Shown here: piece by piece, positions 36,640 to 45,840 of the stretch | Layout: every line of letters begins with the position of its first letter | Position numbering within the stretch: position 1 is the first letter of the stretch | Assembly: GCF_900188065.1 (NCBI RefSeq) | Contig: NZ_FZNQ01000003.1 | Location: 1 to 64,000 of the forward strand | Direction of reading: 5' to 3' | DNA length: 64,000 bases | Source: Halorubrum vacuolatum | GTDB lineage: Archaea > Halobacteriota > Halobacteria > Halobacteriales > Haloferacaceae | Program-made: the position numbers and the translations under genes | The notes under the pieces: generated by a model | The model's database searches: none | What the model saw: the letters and a program-made list of their open reading frames with translations, nothing else | What the model was told of the DNA's origin: nothing

Positions 36640-36760
36640 GCATGGCACTCGAGGATCCGCCGTACTGACCGACGGAGCCGTTACACTCTCGGAATGATTT
36701 ATGTCTGCGGCCTCGAGAGGTGGATCTGATTCGAAAACGATGTGCATCCATCACACGCCG

Positions 36761-36812
36761 ACCGATCGACTAGCGATCGACCGAGTAGCGACCGATCGAC
36801 CAGCGATCGACC
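36761..36812. repeat. Two 22-bp direct repeats with 30-bp period upstream of the GS-like gene
   Basis: ACCGATCGACTAGCGATCGACC (written here as two blocks, ACCGATCGAC and TAGCGATCGACC) at 36761-36782 recurs with one mismatch at 36791-36812. Each unit contains palindromic CGATCG cores. The pair lies 26-77 bases before the GTG start at 36838, a natural place for a regulator-binding site. Confidence 0.5.
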
Positions 36813-36837
36813 GACCGGGTGATTCCACCGCCCTCGG

Positions 36838-38175
36838 GTGGTGGTGATCGCCGTGGGAGAGCGTACGGACACCGCGGTCGATCGGATGCGTGACCGGATC
36901 GCCGCGGATGGGATCGATCACGTCTTTCTCGAGTTTCCGGACATCAACGGCATCTCACGGAGTAAACAGGTTTCCCCGGAGTACTTTCTCGAACATTGGG
37001 AGGATGGGTTTACGGTCAACCTCTTGATCCTCGCACAGACGCCTCGAAACGACGTTCCTGAAGGGTCCGGACTCGGCGAGGAGATCGGCTACGGGGATGG
37101 GATGCTCCAGCCCGTCCCGGGGACGGTTCGGCCGCTGCCGTGGCGTGATGACGCGGTCCGGGTGCTCTGTGATGTCACGACGGCTGCTGGCGACCCGCTT
37201 ACGGCGGCCCCTCGAACCGCCTTACAACGGATGATCGACCGTATCGAGGGTCGTGACGATGCCATCGCGTTCACCGTCGGGAGCGAACTCGAGTTCTACC
37301 TCCTCGATGCGGTGGACGGGCGGTATGAGCCGGCTACCTCACACAAACACGAGTTCATGTCGTGGGCGACCGAGGAGCTGTCGGCGTACACGAACGACCT
37401 CGCGGCGTGGAGCGACACGTATGGGGTTCCGGTTCACTCGATCATGCACGAACACGGGGCCGGCCAGCTCGAGGCGCTGTTCGAGTACGGGGATCCGCTG
37501 ACGCAGGCGGATCGGACGTTCGATTTCAAACGGCTGGTCAAACAGACCGCCCGGGAGCATGACCGCTGGGCGACGTTCATGGCGAAACCGTTCGGCGACC
37601 GTGCCGGCAGCGGCTATCATCTCCACGTCGGCGGCCGATCAGCTGGTCACAATGTGTTCGCAGACGGCGATGGGCTCTCCGCGTTCGGTCGACGGTTCGT
37701 GGGCGGGATCCTCGAACACGCCGACGCGCTTGCGGCCCTCGGAACGCCGACGCTCAACGCGTTTAAACGATATAAGCCAAACTCTTTCGCCCCGTCGACG
37801 GCCTCCTGGGGATTCGATGATCGAACGGTGGGCGTTCGCATTCCGTCGGGAACGACGCGGGTGGAGAACCGGATCCCGAGCGCGGACGCGAACCCGTATC
37901 TGGTGATCGCGAGCACGCTGGCGGCGGGGATCCACGGCGTGGAAGCGGGTATCGAGCCACCCGAGCCGGTCGATTCGGATCCGGATGGGGAACGTCCATC
38001 CCTGCCCATCTCACCCGAGCGATCGCTGCGGGCGTTAGCGAACGATGACGTGATCCGTTCGTGGCTCGGCGAGGACGTGATCCGCGTCTACACCGCCTCA
38101 AAACGTGCGGAGCTCCAGGCGTTCCGCGATGTCGTCACCGACTGGGAGCGAACCCAGTACGTGCAGAACTTATAA
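36838..38175 (+). CDS. Glutamine-synthetase-like ligase (gamma-glutamyl-polyamine synthetase type)
   Basis: This 445-residue GS-fold protein has an N-terminal beta-grasp (FLEFPDINGISRSKQVSPEY). Catalytic-domain motifs are FTVGSELEFYLLD, MHEHGAGQLEALFEYGD, GSGYHLHVGGRS, NAFKRYKPNSFAPSTASWGF and TRVENRIPSADANPYL. Length and motifs fit GS-like ligases that glutamylate amines such as putrescine. The adjacent aminotransferases, FAD oxidase, amidotransferase and PotABCD transporter support an amine substrate over ammonia. It would couple glutamate to the amine using ATP. Translation probably starts at the GTG, though nearby GTGs are possible. A truncated paralogue lies at 43248-43760. Confidence 0.75.
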   Translation: MVVIAVGERTDTAVDRMRDRIAADGIDHVFLEFPDINGISRSKQVSPEYFLEHWEDGFTVNLLILAQTPRNDVPEGSGLGEEIGYGDGMLQPVPGTVRPLPWRDDAVRVLCDVTTAAGDPLTAAPRTALQRMIDRIEGRDDAIAFTVGSELEFYLLDAVDGRYEPATSHKHEFMSWATEELSAYTNDLAAWSDTYGVPVHSIMHEHGAGQLEALFEYGDPLTQADRTFDFKRLVKQTAREHDRWATFMAKPFGDRAGSGYHLHVGGRSAGHNVFADGDGLSAFGRRFVGGILEHADALAALGTPTLNAFKRYKPNSFAPSTASWGFDDRTVGVRIPSGTTRVENRIPSADANPYLVIASTLAAGIHGVEAGIEPPEPVDSDPDGERPSLPISPERSLRALANDDVIRSWLGEDVIRVYTASKRAELQAFRDVVTDWERTQYVQNL

Positions 38176-38307
38176 CGGGAGACGGGACTTCTTCGTCGTC
38201 ACCCACTCGCGACGCGTGATACCGGCTCCCGTCGTGTCAGCGGCTCACCCTCGTCGCCGGCGTTTCGACCCATCATGTATTAGCGCGTCGACGCCTACGG
38301 TCAGCCG

Positions 38308-38970
38308 ATGATACTCGTCGTCGACCTTGAGATCGACCCGAACTATCGCTATCTAGGCCCGGAGATCGCCCACCATCTCCCCGCCGAGACCACGTATGTC
38401 GCGTTCGTGGACGATCCGACCGTGCCGGACGTGGAACAGTACGATGGTGTGGTGCTCAGCGGAAGCACGGCCAGCGTGTATGCGGACGACCACGACGACT
38501 GGCTCACCCCCGCCACCGAGATCGTCCGACGCTGTCGTGATGCGCGGGTGCCGCTGCTCGGGGTCTGTTTCGGTCACCAACTGATACACCAGGCGTTCGG
38601 TGGAACGGTCGAACGCGACACCCGGCGGGCGCACTTCGTCGAGATGGAATCGGTGGCGGAGGACACGATCCTCGATGGGGTCGATCCGGTGGTCCCCGTC
38701 CTCCACGCCGACCTCGTCGTCGACCCGGCCTCGGAGCTGATCACGACGGCGCGAACGTCCTACAACGAGCACTTCTGTAGCCGTCATCGGGACGCGCCGA
38801 TCTGGACGGTGCAGTTCCACCCCGAATTCACCGAGCGGGTGCGCGATGAGCCGAGCGACTGGTCGAACGGCGAGTTTGACTTTCCTGACGCCAACGCGAC
38901 GAAAGTGCTCGAGAACTTCGCCGCGTACTGCACCCGGACAACTGCGGCTGACGCACCATCACATAGCTAG
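38308..38970 (+). CDS. Class I glutamine amidotransferase-type hydrolase
   Basis: The 220-residue protein has a class I GATase fold: oxyanion region YDGVVLSGSTASVY, nucleophile Cys in LLGVCFGHQLIHQAFGG, and the catalytic His-Glu pair in WTVQFHPEFTE. It is a stand-alone amidotransferase-like domain of the GMP-synthase-subunit type. In this context it may hydrolyse a gamma-glutamyl amide, as PuuD does in the bacterial putrescine pathway (inference from neighbours). Its gene follows the GS-like gene on the same strand after 132 bases. Confidence 0.75.
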   Translation: MILVVDLEIDPNYRYLGPEIAHHLPAETTYVAFVDDPTVPDVEQYDGVVLSGSTASVYADDHDDWLTPATEIVRRCRDARVPLLGVCFGHQLIHQAFGGTVERDTRRAHFVEMESVAEDTILDGVDPVVPVLHADLVVDPASELITTARTSYNEHFCSRHRDAPIWTVQFHPEFTERVRDEPSDWSNGEFDFPDANATKVLENFAAYCTRTTAADAPSHS

Positions 38971-39114
38971 GATCCGCCATCATCGGTGACACGTCTCCGC
39001 CGATCGTCGTTCCGCCCGTTGAATAATATTCAGTGGAGGGGCCGAGCGACGAACGTTCTCCAGATACCGATCCTGCCCCAAAGAATTATTGAGTTTGACC
39101 GCACGTTTCCTGCA

Positions 39115-40503
39115 ATGAGTTCAGGACGAGAGATTACCCCTGATCATGCAACGGCTCTTCGCGAGATGACGCCGCAGAGCGAACGGTTTCACGAACGCGC
39201 CCGGCGAATAACGCCGCTTGGGGTCGAATCGAACGTTCGGTCGTTCGATCCCTATCCGTTCTACATCGATCGAGCCTCCGGATCGTACGTCACCGATATC
39301 GACGACAATCGATATCTCGATTTCCTCTTGGCGCTCGGTCCCATCGTGCTCGGCCATAACCATCCGGAGGTGCAAGCGGCGGTTAAACAGCAGGTTGACA
39401 GGGCGGATCTCACCGCGACCCCTCAGCCGATCGCCATCGAGTTCATGGAGAAGGTCGCGGAGATGACGCCGTCGATCGAACAGGTGCGGCTGGCGAACAG
39501 CGGCAGCGAGGCGACGATGCACGCGCTGCGTGTCGCCCGATCCTACACGGGCAAGGACCTGATCGCCAAACCTGAGGGTGGATACGCCGGCGCGCACGAC
39601 TACGCGCTTATGAGCGTGTACGCCGACGAGGAGGCGCTCGGTCCGAAGGAGCGTCCGAACACCGTCCCGTTCGGGACGGGTATCCCCGATGCGATACGCG
39701 ACACCGTCGTCGCCATCCCGTTCAATGACAAGGAGCACACCGAGGCGGTGTTGCGTGAACACGCCGAGGACCTCGCCGCCGTCATTATCGAACCGGTCAT
39801 GTTCTCGGCCGGCTGTCTCAAGCCCCGCGACGGGTATCACGAGTTCCTTCGTGACCTGACCGAGGAGTTGGGAATCGTGCTCATCTGGGATGAGGTCATG
39901 ACTGGTTTTCGGCTCGGTCCGGGAAGCGCACAGGGCCGTTTCGGCATCGAGCCCGACATGACGACCTTCGCGAAGGCCGCCGGAGGCGGGTACCAGATCG
40001 CCGGCTTCGGCGGGAGTCGTGAGATCATGTCGGAGATCGTTCCGCCCGACTCCGACGACGAGGAGCCGTGGAACACGACGGCGTTCCACGGCGGCACGTA
40101 CAACGGCCATCCGGTCTCGTGTGCCGCTGGGCTGCGAACGCTCGAGATCCTCTCTTCGGAGGACGTGTACGATCACATCGATCGCATGGGGGAGCTCCTC
40201 TTTGAGGGCCTCCAGGAAGTCGCCGACGACGTCGGCGTGCCCGCCACCGTCGAGTACGTCGGATCGATGGGACAGGTGTATATGACCGACGAGGCGCCAT
40301 ACCACTACCGTGATACGTGGGCGGCGAACGTCGATCGGTTCGCCGACTGGTGGCTCGAAGCGGCGGCCGGCGGTGTCCTCTTCGGCAACCCCATGCAGAG
40401 CGAGCGATTCTTCACCACCTACACACACACCGAATCGGAGATCGAGGCCGCCCTCGAAGTCGCCGAGGACGCGTTCAAAGCCGTCGACCACGCCTATGAG
40501 TGA
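39115..40503 (+). CDS. Class III aminotransferase, glutamate-1-semialdehyde-aminomutase-like
   Basis: From Met at 39115 the product has 462 residues and the PLP fold type I pattern of class III: YLDFLLALGPIVLGHNHPEV, RLANSGSEATMHALRVARS, VIIEPVMFSAGCLKPRDGYH, WDEVMTGFRLGPGSAQG, the PLP-lysine region DMTTFAKAAGGGYQIAGFGG and FHGGTYNGHPVSCAAG. It resembles GSA aminomutase but sits in an amine-catabolism cluster, so its substrate is probably an amine or omega-amino acid. A homologue is at 48415-49761. Confidence 0.85.
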   Translation: MSSGREITPDHATALREMTPQSERFHERARRITPLGVESNVRSFDPYPFYIDRASGSYVTDIDDNRYLDFLLALGPIVLGHNHPEVQAAVKQQVDRADLTATPQPIAIEFMEKVAEMTPSIEQVRLANSGSEATMHALRVARSYTGKDLIAKPEGGYAGAHDYALMSVYADEEALGPKERPNTVPFGTGIPDAIRDTVVAIPFNDKEHTEAVLREHAEDLAAVIIEPVMFSAGCLKPRDGYHEFLRDLTEELGIVLIWDEVMTGFRLGPGSAQGRFGIEPDMTTFAKAAGGGYQIAGFGGSREIMSEIVPPDSDDEEPWNTTAFHGGTYNGHPVSCAAGLRTLEILSSEDVYDHIDRMGELLFEGLQEVADDVGVPATVEYVGSMGQVYMTDEAPYHYRDTWAANVDRFADWWLEAAAGGVLFGNPMQSERFFTTYTHTESEIEAALEVAEDAFKAVDHAYE

Positions 40504-40539
40504 CTCCTCTACCCCGATCTGTATGATGCCACGAAGCAG

Positions 40540-40582
40540 CCCACACATGGGTGTCCCGATCCCACACATGAGGTGTCCCGAT
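40540..40582 (+). repeat. Tandem 21/22-bp duplication overlapping a start codon
   Basis: Two adjacent units share the blocks CCCACACATG and GGTGTCCCGAT; the second (40561-40582) has one extra base, and its last bases form the ATG of the FAD oxidase gene. Each unit can fold into a small ACACAT/GGTGT hairpin. It may affect translation or only reflect slippage. Confidence 0.5.
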
Positions 40583-41738
40583 GAGTGACCAGACGCGCGT
40601 CGCCATCGTCGGTGGCGGTGTGACCGGGTGTGCGATCGCTCGAGCGTTGGCCCCGGATCACGCCGTCGACGTCTTCGATCAGGGCCAGATCGCCGGCGAA
40701 GCGACCGCCCTCGCTGCCGGCGAGATCACCATGCTCTCGAGTTACGACGACCGCCCGGCGATCGGGTGGCACGCGGTCGAGTTCTTCCGTGACTACGACG
40801 GGACGGGGACGTTTTCGTTCGCCGAGCGCCCGAGTATCGGGCTGATCACGCCCGACCGTGAGGAGGCGAAACGGCGGTACGCGGCGCGTGCTGCCGACAA
40901 CGGGTTGCCAGTGGCGTTTCTCGACCGTGAGACGGCGGCAGGGCGCTATCCACGATTCGACTTCTCGGGGTTCGCCGGTGTGGTCGAACACGGGGTATCC
41001 GGCTTCGTCGATCCATATACGTTCGCGGTGACGCTTCAGCACGACGCCGAGGCGGACAGCGCGCGCTTCCATACGAACACGCCGGTGACGGACGTTCTCA
41101 CGGATGGGGGTGCCGTCACTGGCGTCGAGGCGGGCGGGGAACGGTATGATGCGGATCACGTGATCGTTGCCGCCGGCTGGCGCTCCCGTGCGGTGTTGTC
41201 CGATCAGGTGAACGTCGAGATTCCGATTCGTCCGTATCGGACGCAGTGTATCGTCCTCGAACCCGAGGAGCCGCTCCCCGATTCGTTCCCCATGGGTTGG
41301 TATCCGGGTGAACACGTCTACTTCCGCGCCGAACACAACGGTGACCTTCTCGTCGGTGGCTGGTCCTTCGCCGAGGACGACCCCGAGGGTGCCAGTAGCA
41401 ACGCCGATGAGGCGTTTAGACGGCACGTCGCCGACCTGCTGCCGACCTTCCTGCAGAACGGTGATCGGGCCGGGTACGTCGACGACTGGGCCGGGATCGA
41501 TGCCGCAACGCCGGACACACGTCCCATCCTCGATACGCCCGCCGAGGGGCCGGACGGGCTCGTCGTCGCGACCGGGTTCAACGGACGTGGTATCATGACT
41601 GCCCCGGTCAGTGCGACGGTCGTTCGTTCGCTGATCACCGACGAGACGGCGCCGTTTTCGACGGACCCGTTCGCGCTCGACCGTTTCGACACGCGGTCCG
41701 CTGACTTCGAATTTATCAGCATAAGCGCGAGCGAGTGA
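40581..41738 (+). CDS. DAO-family FAD-dependent amine/amino-acid oxidoreductase
   Basis: The 385-residue protein opens with a Rossmann FAD site (RVAIVGGGVTGCAIARALAP) and has the DAO-family motifs GEATALAAGEITML, ADHVIVAAGWRSRAVLSDQV, FRAEHNGDLLVGGWSF and, near the end, GLVVATGFNGRGIMTAPVSA. Family members oxidise amino acids or secondary amines (glycine oxidase, PuuB-like gamma-glutamyl-putrescine oxidase). Placed between two aminotransferase genes and near the GS-like ligase, a PuuB-like role is plausible but inferred. It is encoded 77 bases after the aminotransferase. Confidence 0.8.
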   Translation: MSDQTRVAIVGGGVTGCAIARALAPDHAVDVFDQGQIAGEATALAAGEITMLSSYDDRPAIGWHAVEFFRDYDGTGTFSFAERPSIGLITPDREEAKRRYAARAADNGLPVAFLDRETAAGRYPRFDFSGFAGVVEHGVSGFVDPYTFAVTLQHDAEADSARFHTNTPVTDVLTDGGAVTGVEAGGERYDADHVIVAAGWRSRAVLSDQVNVEIPIRPYRTQCIVLEPEEPLPDSFPMGWYPGEHVYFRAEHNGDLLVGGWSFAEDDPEGASSNADEAFRRHVADLLPTFLQNGDRAGYVDDWAGIDAATPDTRPILDTPAEGPDGLVVATGFNGRGIMTAPVSATVVRSLITDETAPFSTDPFALDRFDTRSADFEFISISASE

Positions 41739-41867
41739 ATTCAGTGGATCGGTTCCTTTTTCGAATAACGTAGCAAAAAGTATCCGAGGAAGATTATTTG
41801 AATAACTATTGCTGGATATGGGAGAACATACACCAACATTCATGCTGATGGGCGCATATGCGTCGGT

Positions 41868-43205
41868 ATGGCCAGTCAACAGCACGAAAAAAACGAGATA
41901 GAACGACTCGACCGCGAGTATACGCTCGGCACGTGGACCCGTCAGGCGGACTTCAACCCGACACAGATCGCCGACACGGAGGGGCCGCGGATCGTCACCG
42001 CCGACGGCGACTCGATCCTCGATTTTAGCAGCCAGTACGTCTGTACGAGCCTCGGTTATGACGCCGAGCGGATCGCTGACGCGGTGAACGAGCAGATACG
42101 AACCGTGCCGTACGTCAATCCCGGCTGGTCGACGGAGCCACGGGCACGGCTCTCGGAGAAACTCGCCGAGATCACTCCGGGCTCGCTGAAAAAAACGTTC
42201 TACTCGACGAGTGGGACCGAAGCCAACGAGGTGGCGTTCAAGATCGCCCGATCCTACACGGGAAAACACAAGATCCTCTCGCGGTATCGATCGTATCACG
42301 GCGCGACCGCCGCCTCGCTGTCGGCCTCCGGCGATCCACGTCGCGTCGTCCAGGGACCGGAGATACAGCCCGAAGTACCCGGAATGGTGAAGGGACCGGA
42401 CCCATACGCCTACGGGTCGAGCCTCGATCCCGAACAGAGCCTCGAGTACATCGATGAGATGCTCGGGCTCGAGGGCGACACCGTGGCCGGCGTGCTCGTC
42501 GAGCCGCTCGTCGGCTCCAACGGGGTGTTGACGCCGCCGGACGACTATCTCCCCCGGCTCAAAGAGATCGCCCACGATCACGGCGCGTTGTTGATCTGTG
42601 ACGAGGTAATGACCGGCTTCGGTCGGACCGGCGAGTGGTTCGCCTCGACGCTGTATGAGACCGAACCCGACATCATCACGATGGCGAAGGGGCTCACCGG
42701 CTCCTACCAGCCGCTCGCCGCCACGACGGTCACCGAGGAGGTCGCTGAACACTTCGAGGAGCACCTGCTCAATCAGGGCCACACCTTCTCGGGACATCCG
42801 ACGGCGTGTGCGGCCGGCTTGGCGGCCATCGAGACCTACGAGGAGGAGAACCTGGTCGACCGCGCCAAGGAGATGGGGGCGTACCTCAAAACCGAGCTCG
42901 AAGCGCTCGCGGACCGTCATCCGAGCGTCGGGGAGCGCCGTGGTGTCGGGCTCCACCAGGGCATCGAGCTGACCCGCAGCGAGGAGAAACGCGTCCCGTT
43001 CGAGCGGCGTGAGGACAAAATGTCTGGAGAACCGACCGTTCTCAACGAGGTCGGTGCCAGCGCGCTGTCGGAGGGCGTCTACTTCTATACGTCGGTGAAC
43101 ACGATCGTCGTCACGCCGCCGCTGACGATCGACGAGGACGATGTCGACGAGGCGATCGCCGCCCTCGACGTCGCACTGGAGATTTCGGACAACGCGATGG
43201 AATAG
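41868..43205 (+). CDS. Class III aminotransferase, GABA/putrescine-aminotransferase-like
   Basis: This 445-residue PLP enzyme shows VTADGDSILDFSSQYVCTSL, TFYSTSGTEANEVAFKIARS, YRSYHGATAASLSASGDPR, VAGVLVEPLVGSNGVLTPP, LICDEVMTGFGRTGEWFAS and the PLP lysine in ITMAKGLTGSYQPLAA. It transfers the amino group of an omega-amino compound (for example GABA or putrescine) to a keto acid. It differs clearly from the two GSA-like aminotransferases in the locus, so the three may act on different intermediates. Confidence 0.85.
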   Translation: MASQQHEKNEIERLDREYTLGTWTRQADFNPTQIADTEGPRIVTADGDSILDFSSQYVCTSLGYDAERIADAVNEQIRTVPYVNPGWSTEPRARLSEKLAEITPGSLKKTFYSTSGTEANEVAFKIARSYTGKHKILSRYRSYHGATAASLSASGDPRRVVQGPEIQPEVPGMVKGPDPYAYGSSLDPEQSLEYIDEMLGLEGDTVAGVLVEPLVGSNGVLTPPDDYLPRLKEIAHDHGALLICDEVMTGFGRTGEWFASTLYETEPDIITMAKGLTGSYQPLAATTVTEEVAEHFEEHLLNQGHTFSGHPTACAAGLAAIETYEEENLVDRAKEMGAYLKTELEALADRHPSVGERRGVGLHQGIELTRSEEKRVPFERREDKMSGEPTVLNEVGASALSEGVYFYTSVNTIVVTPPLTIDEDDVDEAIAALDVALEISDNAME

Positions 43206-43247
43206 GGGCGCGAATCGGCCGCCGCCACCGCTTCCGATCCAGTTTGT

Positions 43248-43760
43248 TCAAAACATCTCGACGTACTGTCGTCGTTCCCACTCGGTCGTGACGTCGTAGA
43301 ACGCGTCGATCTCCTGTCGTTTCTGTCGGACGTACTCCGAGACGAGGGATTCACCGAGGATCCCGGTCAACGCCTCGTCCGCCTCAAGCGCGTCGAGCGC
43401 TTGGTGTGGCGTTCGCGGGAGTCGTGGACTCGCGTTCTCGGGATCGCCGCTTACGGGCGCTGGCGGCTCGATCTCCGTTTCGATGCCGTCTATCGCCGCC
43501 GCCAGCGTGCTCGCGATCACCAGATACGGGTTCGCGTCCGCGCTCGGGATCCGGTTCTCCACCCGCGTCGTCCCATGTGTCGGCACACGGATCGAGGTCA
43601 TTCGATTCCCGTATCCCCATGCGATCGACGACGGAGCGAAGGTTCCGGGCTGGTGTCGCTTGAACCCGTTCAGGTTCGGCGTTCCGAGCGCCGTCAGGGC
43701 GGGTGCGTGTGCCAACAGCCCGCCGATGGCATGTCTGCCGGTTCGTGACAGGCCATCATC
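43248..43760 (-). pseudogene. C-terminal fragment of a second GS-like ligase
   Basis: The minus frame encodes about 170 residues matching the last third of the ligase at 36838-38175: DGLSRTGRHAIGGLLAHAP, ALGTPNLNGFKRHQPGTFAP, TTRVENRIPSADANPYLVIA and EWERRQYVEMF at the end. All upstream coding sequence, including the ATP site, is missing. It stops at ~43760 exactly where the transporter's truncated binding-protein gene begins on the other strand, so one deletion probably removed the 5' parts of both divergent genes. Confidence 0.85.
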
Positions 43761-43781
43761 GCCGGCGATGACGACGGCGAG

Positions 43782-44738
43782 TTGACCTACTTCAGCTGGG
43801 GTGCCTACATCGACGACGCTTGGATCGCTCCGTTCGAGGAGGATACCGGCATAACGGTCAACACCGAGACGTACGAGTCGAATGCGGATGCGATCAATCA
43901 GATCGACAACTCACCAGAGGGAACCTACGACGTCTGGACGCCATCCGCACCGGGTGCGGATTTCGAACGGGCGTATCGAAACGACCTCCTCGAGCCGATC
44001 AACGTGGACAACGTGCCGGCATGGGATGACCACATCTTCGAGGAGGTGAAACTCGATGCGTTTTGGCAGGAGGACGAACTCTATGCGGTGCCGATGACGT
44101 TCGGGTTCGATGGGGCGATCTACAACCACGACGAGGTCGGTGATCTCGGTGACACGATCAGCTACGACCTCCTCTGGGACGACGAGTACGAGGGAGATCT
44201 GACCACCCGGGACGACGCGGCGACACAGATCTGGACCGCAGCGAAGTACCTCGGACAGGATCCCGATGAACCCGAGGACCTCGATGCGATTCAGGAGGCG
44301 TTGTCGGACGACGTCGATCTCGTTTCGACGTACTGGACCTCCTCGGCGGCGTCGATCCAGAACTTCCAGGAGGGTGAAGCGACGCTCGGGACCTCATGGG
44401 ACGGCGCCTACCATCGGCTCGCCGCCGAGGGTGAACCCGTGACGCTCGCCTTCTGGGAGGAGGGAACCATCGGCTGGATCGATAGCTTCTGTATCGCTCG
44501 TGGTTCCGAAAACACCGAGGAAGCCGAACAGTTCATCGACTATATGCTCTCGGAGGTGCCCCGCGAGTGGTTCGAAGGGCCACAGTACATCGTGGTGTCG
44601 GACGCCGTCGACTACACCGACGAGGAACTCGAACAGTACGCGCTCGAGGACGCGCTTGCACAGACGGAGTTCCCCGCGTTCAACGACGACGAGACGATCC
44701 AAGCGTACGACGAGATCTGGACGGACGTGACGGCGTAA
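43782..44738 (+). CDS. Polyamine-type ABC transporter substrate-binding protein, 5'-truncated (PotD-like)
   Basis: About 318 residues of a PotD/PotF-type binding protein remain: LTYFSWGAYIDDAWIAPFEE, ITVNTETYESNADAINQI, AVPMTFGFDGAIYNHDEVGD, ATLGTSWDGAYHRLAAEGEP and AEQFIDYMLSEV. The mature domain is nearly complete but there is no signal peptide or lipobox. An in-frame TGA lies at 43746, and the only nearby starts are TTG or non-standard. The product would stay in the cytoplasm, so transport function is doubtful. The potABC genes follow in operon order. Confidence 0.8.
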   Translation: MTYFSWGAYIDDAWIAPFEEDTGITVNTETYESNADAINQIDNSPEGTYDVWTPSAPGADFERAYRNDLLEPINVDNVPAWDDHIFEEVKLDAFWQEDELYAVPMTFGFDGAIYNHDEVGDLGDTISYDLLWDDEYEGDLTTRDDAATQIWTAAKYLGQDPDEPEDLDAIQEALSDDVDLVSTYWTSSAASIQNFQEGEATLGTSWDGAYHRLAAEGEPVTLAFWEEGTIGWIDSFCIARGSENTEEAEQFIDYMLSEVPREWFEGPQYIVVSDAVDYTDEELEQYALEDALAQTEFPAFNDDETIQAYDEIWTDVTA

Positions 44739-44754
44739 TCGGTTTTTATCGTTT

Positions 44755-45840
44755 ATGAGCTCCGATCTACACGTTGACGGCGTCACCAAACACTTTGGGG
44801 ACGTTCGTGCCGTCGATGACGTCAGCTTCACCGTCGAGGAGGGAACGTTCGTCACCCTGCTTGGCCCCTCGGGCTGTGGCAAGACGACGACGCTTCGCAT
44901 GATCGCCGGCTATGAGACGCCAACTACGGGGCGCGTTACCCTCGGCGATCGTGACATCACCGATGAGAAACCGTATCAGCGGCCGACCAGCATGGTGTTT
45001 CAAAGCTATGCGCTGTTCCCGCACAAAACCGTGGGTGAAAACGTCGGCTTTGGACTCAAGATGCGCGACGTCCCCTCCGAGGAGCGCGACCGACGGGTCG
45101 CGGAAATACTCGAACTGGTCGAACTTCCCGGTACGGAGGATCGGGCGATCGACGAACTTTCCGGCGGCCAACAGCAACGGATCGCTCTCGCCCGTTCGCT
45201 CGTCATCGAACCGGAGGTGCTGCTCCTGGATGAACCGCTCGGGGCACTCGATCTGAAGCTCAGAAAGAACATGCAGGTCGAGTTGAAAGACCTACAAGAG
45301 GAGTTGGGGATCACCTTCGTCTACGTCACCCACGATCAGGAGGAGGCGCTGACGATGAGCGATGAGATCGTCATCCTCAACGATGGCCGGATCGAACAGC
45401 GTGGAACCCCGGCGGAAATATACGAGAGCCCACGGACGCGTTTCGTCGCCGAGTTCATCGGCGACACCAATCTACTTGACGGGACGTACGTCGCAACCGA
45501 CTCGGGTGCTTATCTCGAGTGTGGATCCGTCGAGTTCCCGGTCGAACCGAATCCGGCCGCCGAAAGTGGAGCTACCCTTTCGGTCTCCATCCGCCCCGAG
45601 AAAGTCTCTCTCGAGGAGTCGGCTGCGCGAAACGGCGGCTCGACTGAAACCGATATCACGCTCGATGGCGTCGTCGACGATGTCATCTATCAGGGCAACG
45701 TCGCCAAAATACACGTTCGGATCGGCGACAGCGAATTGATCTCGGAACGCCACGTCGTGAACAGCACCGACCTTCCGACGCCCGGAAGCGAATGTAGGGT
45801 ACGCTGGACCAAGGAGCACGCCGATGTCCTCGTCGAGTGA
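44755..45840 (+). CDS. potA: Polyamine-type ABC transporter ATP-binding protein (PotA-like)
   Basis: The 361-residue ATPase has Walker A LLGPSGCGKTTTLR, Q-loop MVFQSYALFPHKTV, signature LSGGQQQRIALARSL, Walker B VLLLDEPLGALD and the switch His in VYVTHDQEEAL. A C-terminal TOBE-type domain (about 280-360) is typical of PotA/MalK. It energises uptake through PotB and PotC. It starts 17 bases after the binding-protein gene and overlaps potB by 17 bases. Confidence 0.85.
   Translation: MSSDLHVDGVTKHFGDVRAVDDVSFTVEEGTFVTLLGPSGCGKTTTLRMIAGYETPTTGRVTLGDRDITDEKPYQRPTSMVFQSYALFPHKTVGENVGFGLKMRDVPSEERDRRVAEILELVELPGTEDRAIDELSGGQQQRIALARSLVIEPEVLLLDEPLGALDLKLRKNMQVELKDLQEELGITFVYVTHDQEEALTMSDEIVILNDGRIEQRGTPAEIYESPRTRFVAEFIGDTNLLDGTYVATDSGAYLECGSVEFPVEPNPAAESGATLSVSIRPEKVSLEESAARNGGSTETDITLDGVVDDVIYQGNVAKIHVRIGDSELISERHVVNSTDLPTPGSECRVRWTKEHADVLVE

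Noticed and set aside
39121-40569. 482-codon antisense frame opposite the first aminotransferase
   Set aside because: A shadow of the sense gene, without domain motifs and with unusual residue composition.
40509-42956. 815-codon antisense frame opposite the FAD oxidase and an aminotransferase
   Set aside because: It is the complement of two well-supported genes in GC-rich DNA, where stops are rare in the antisense frame, and its translation shows no family features.
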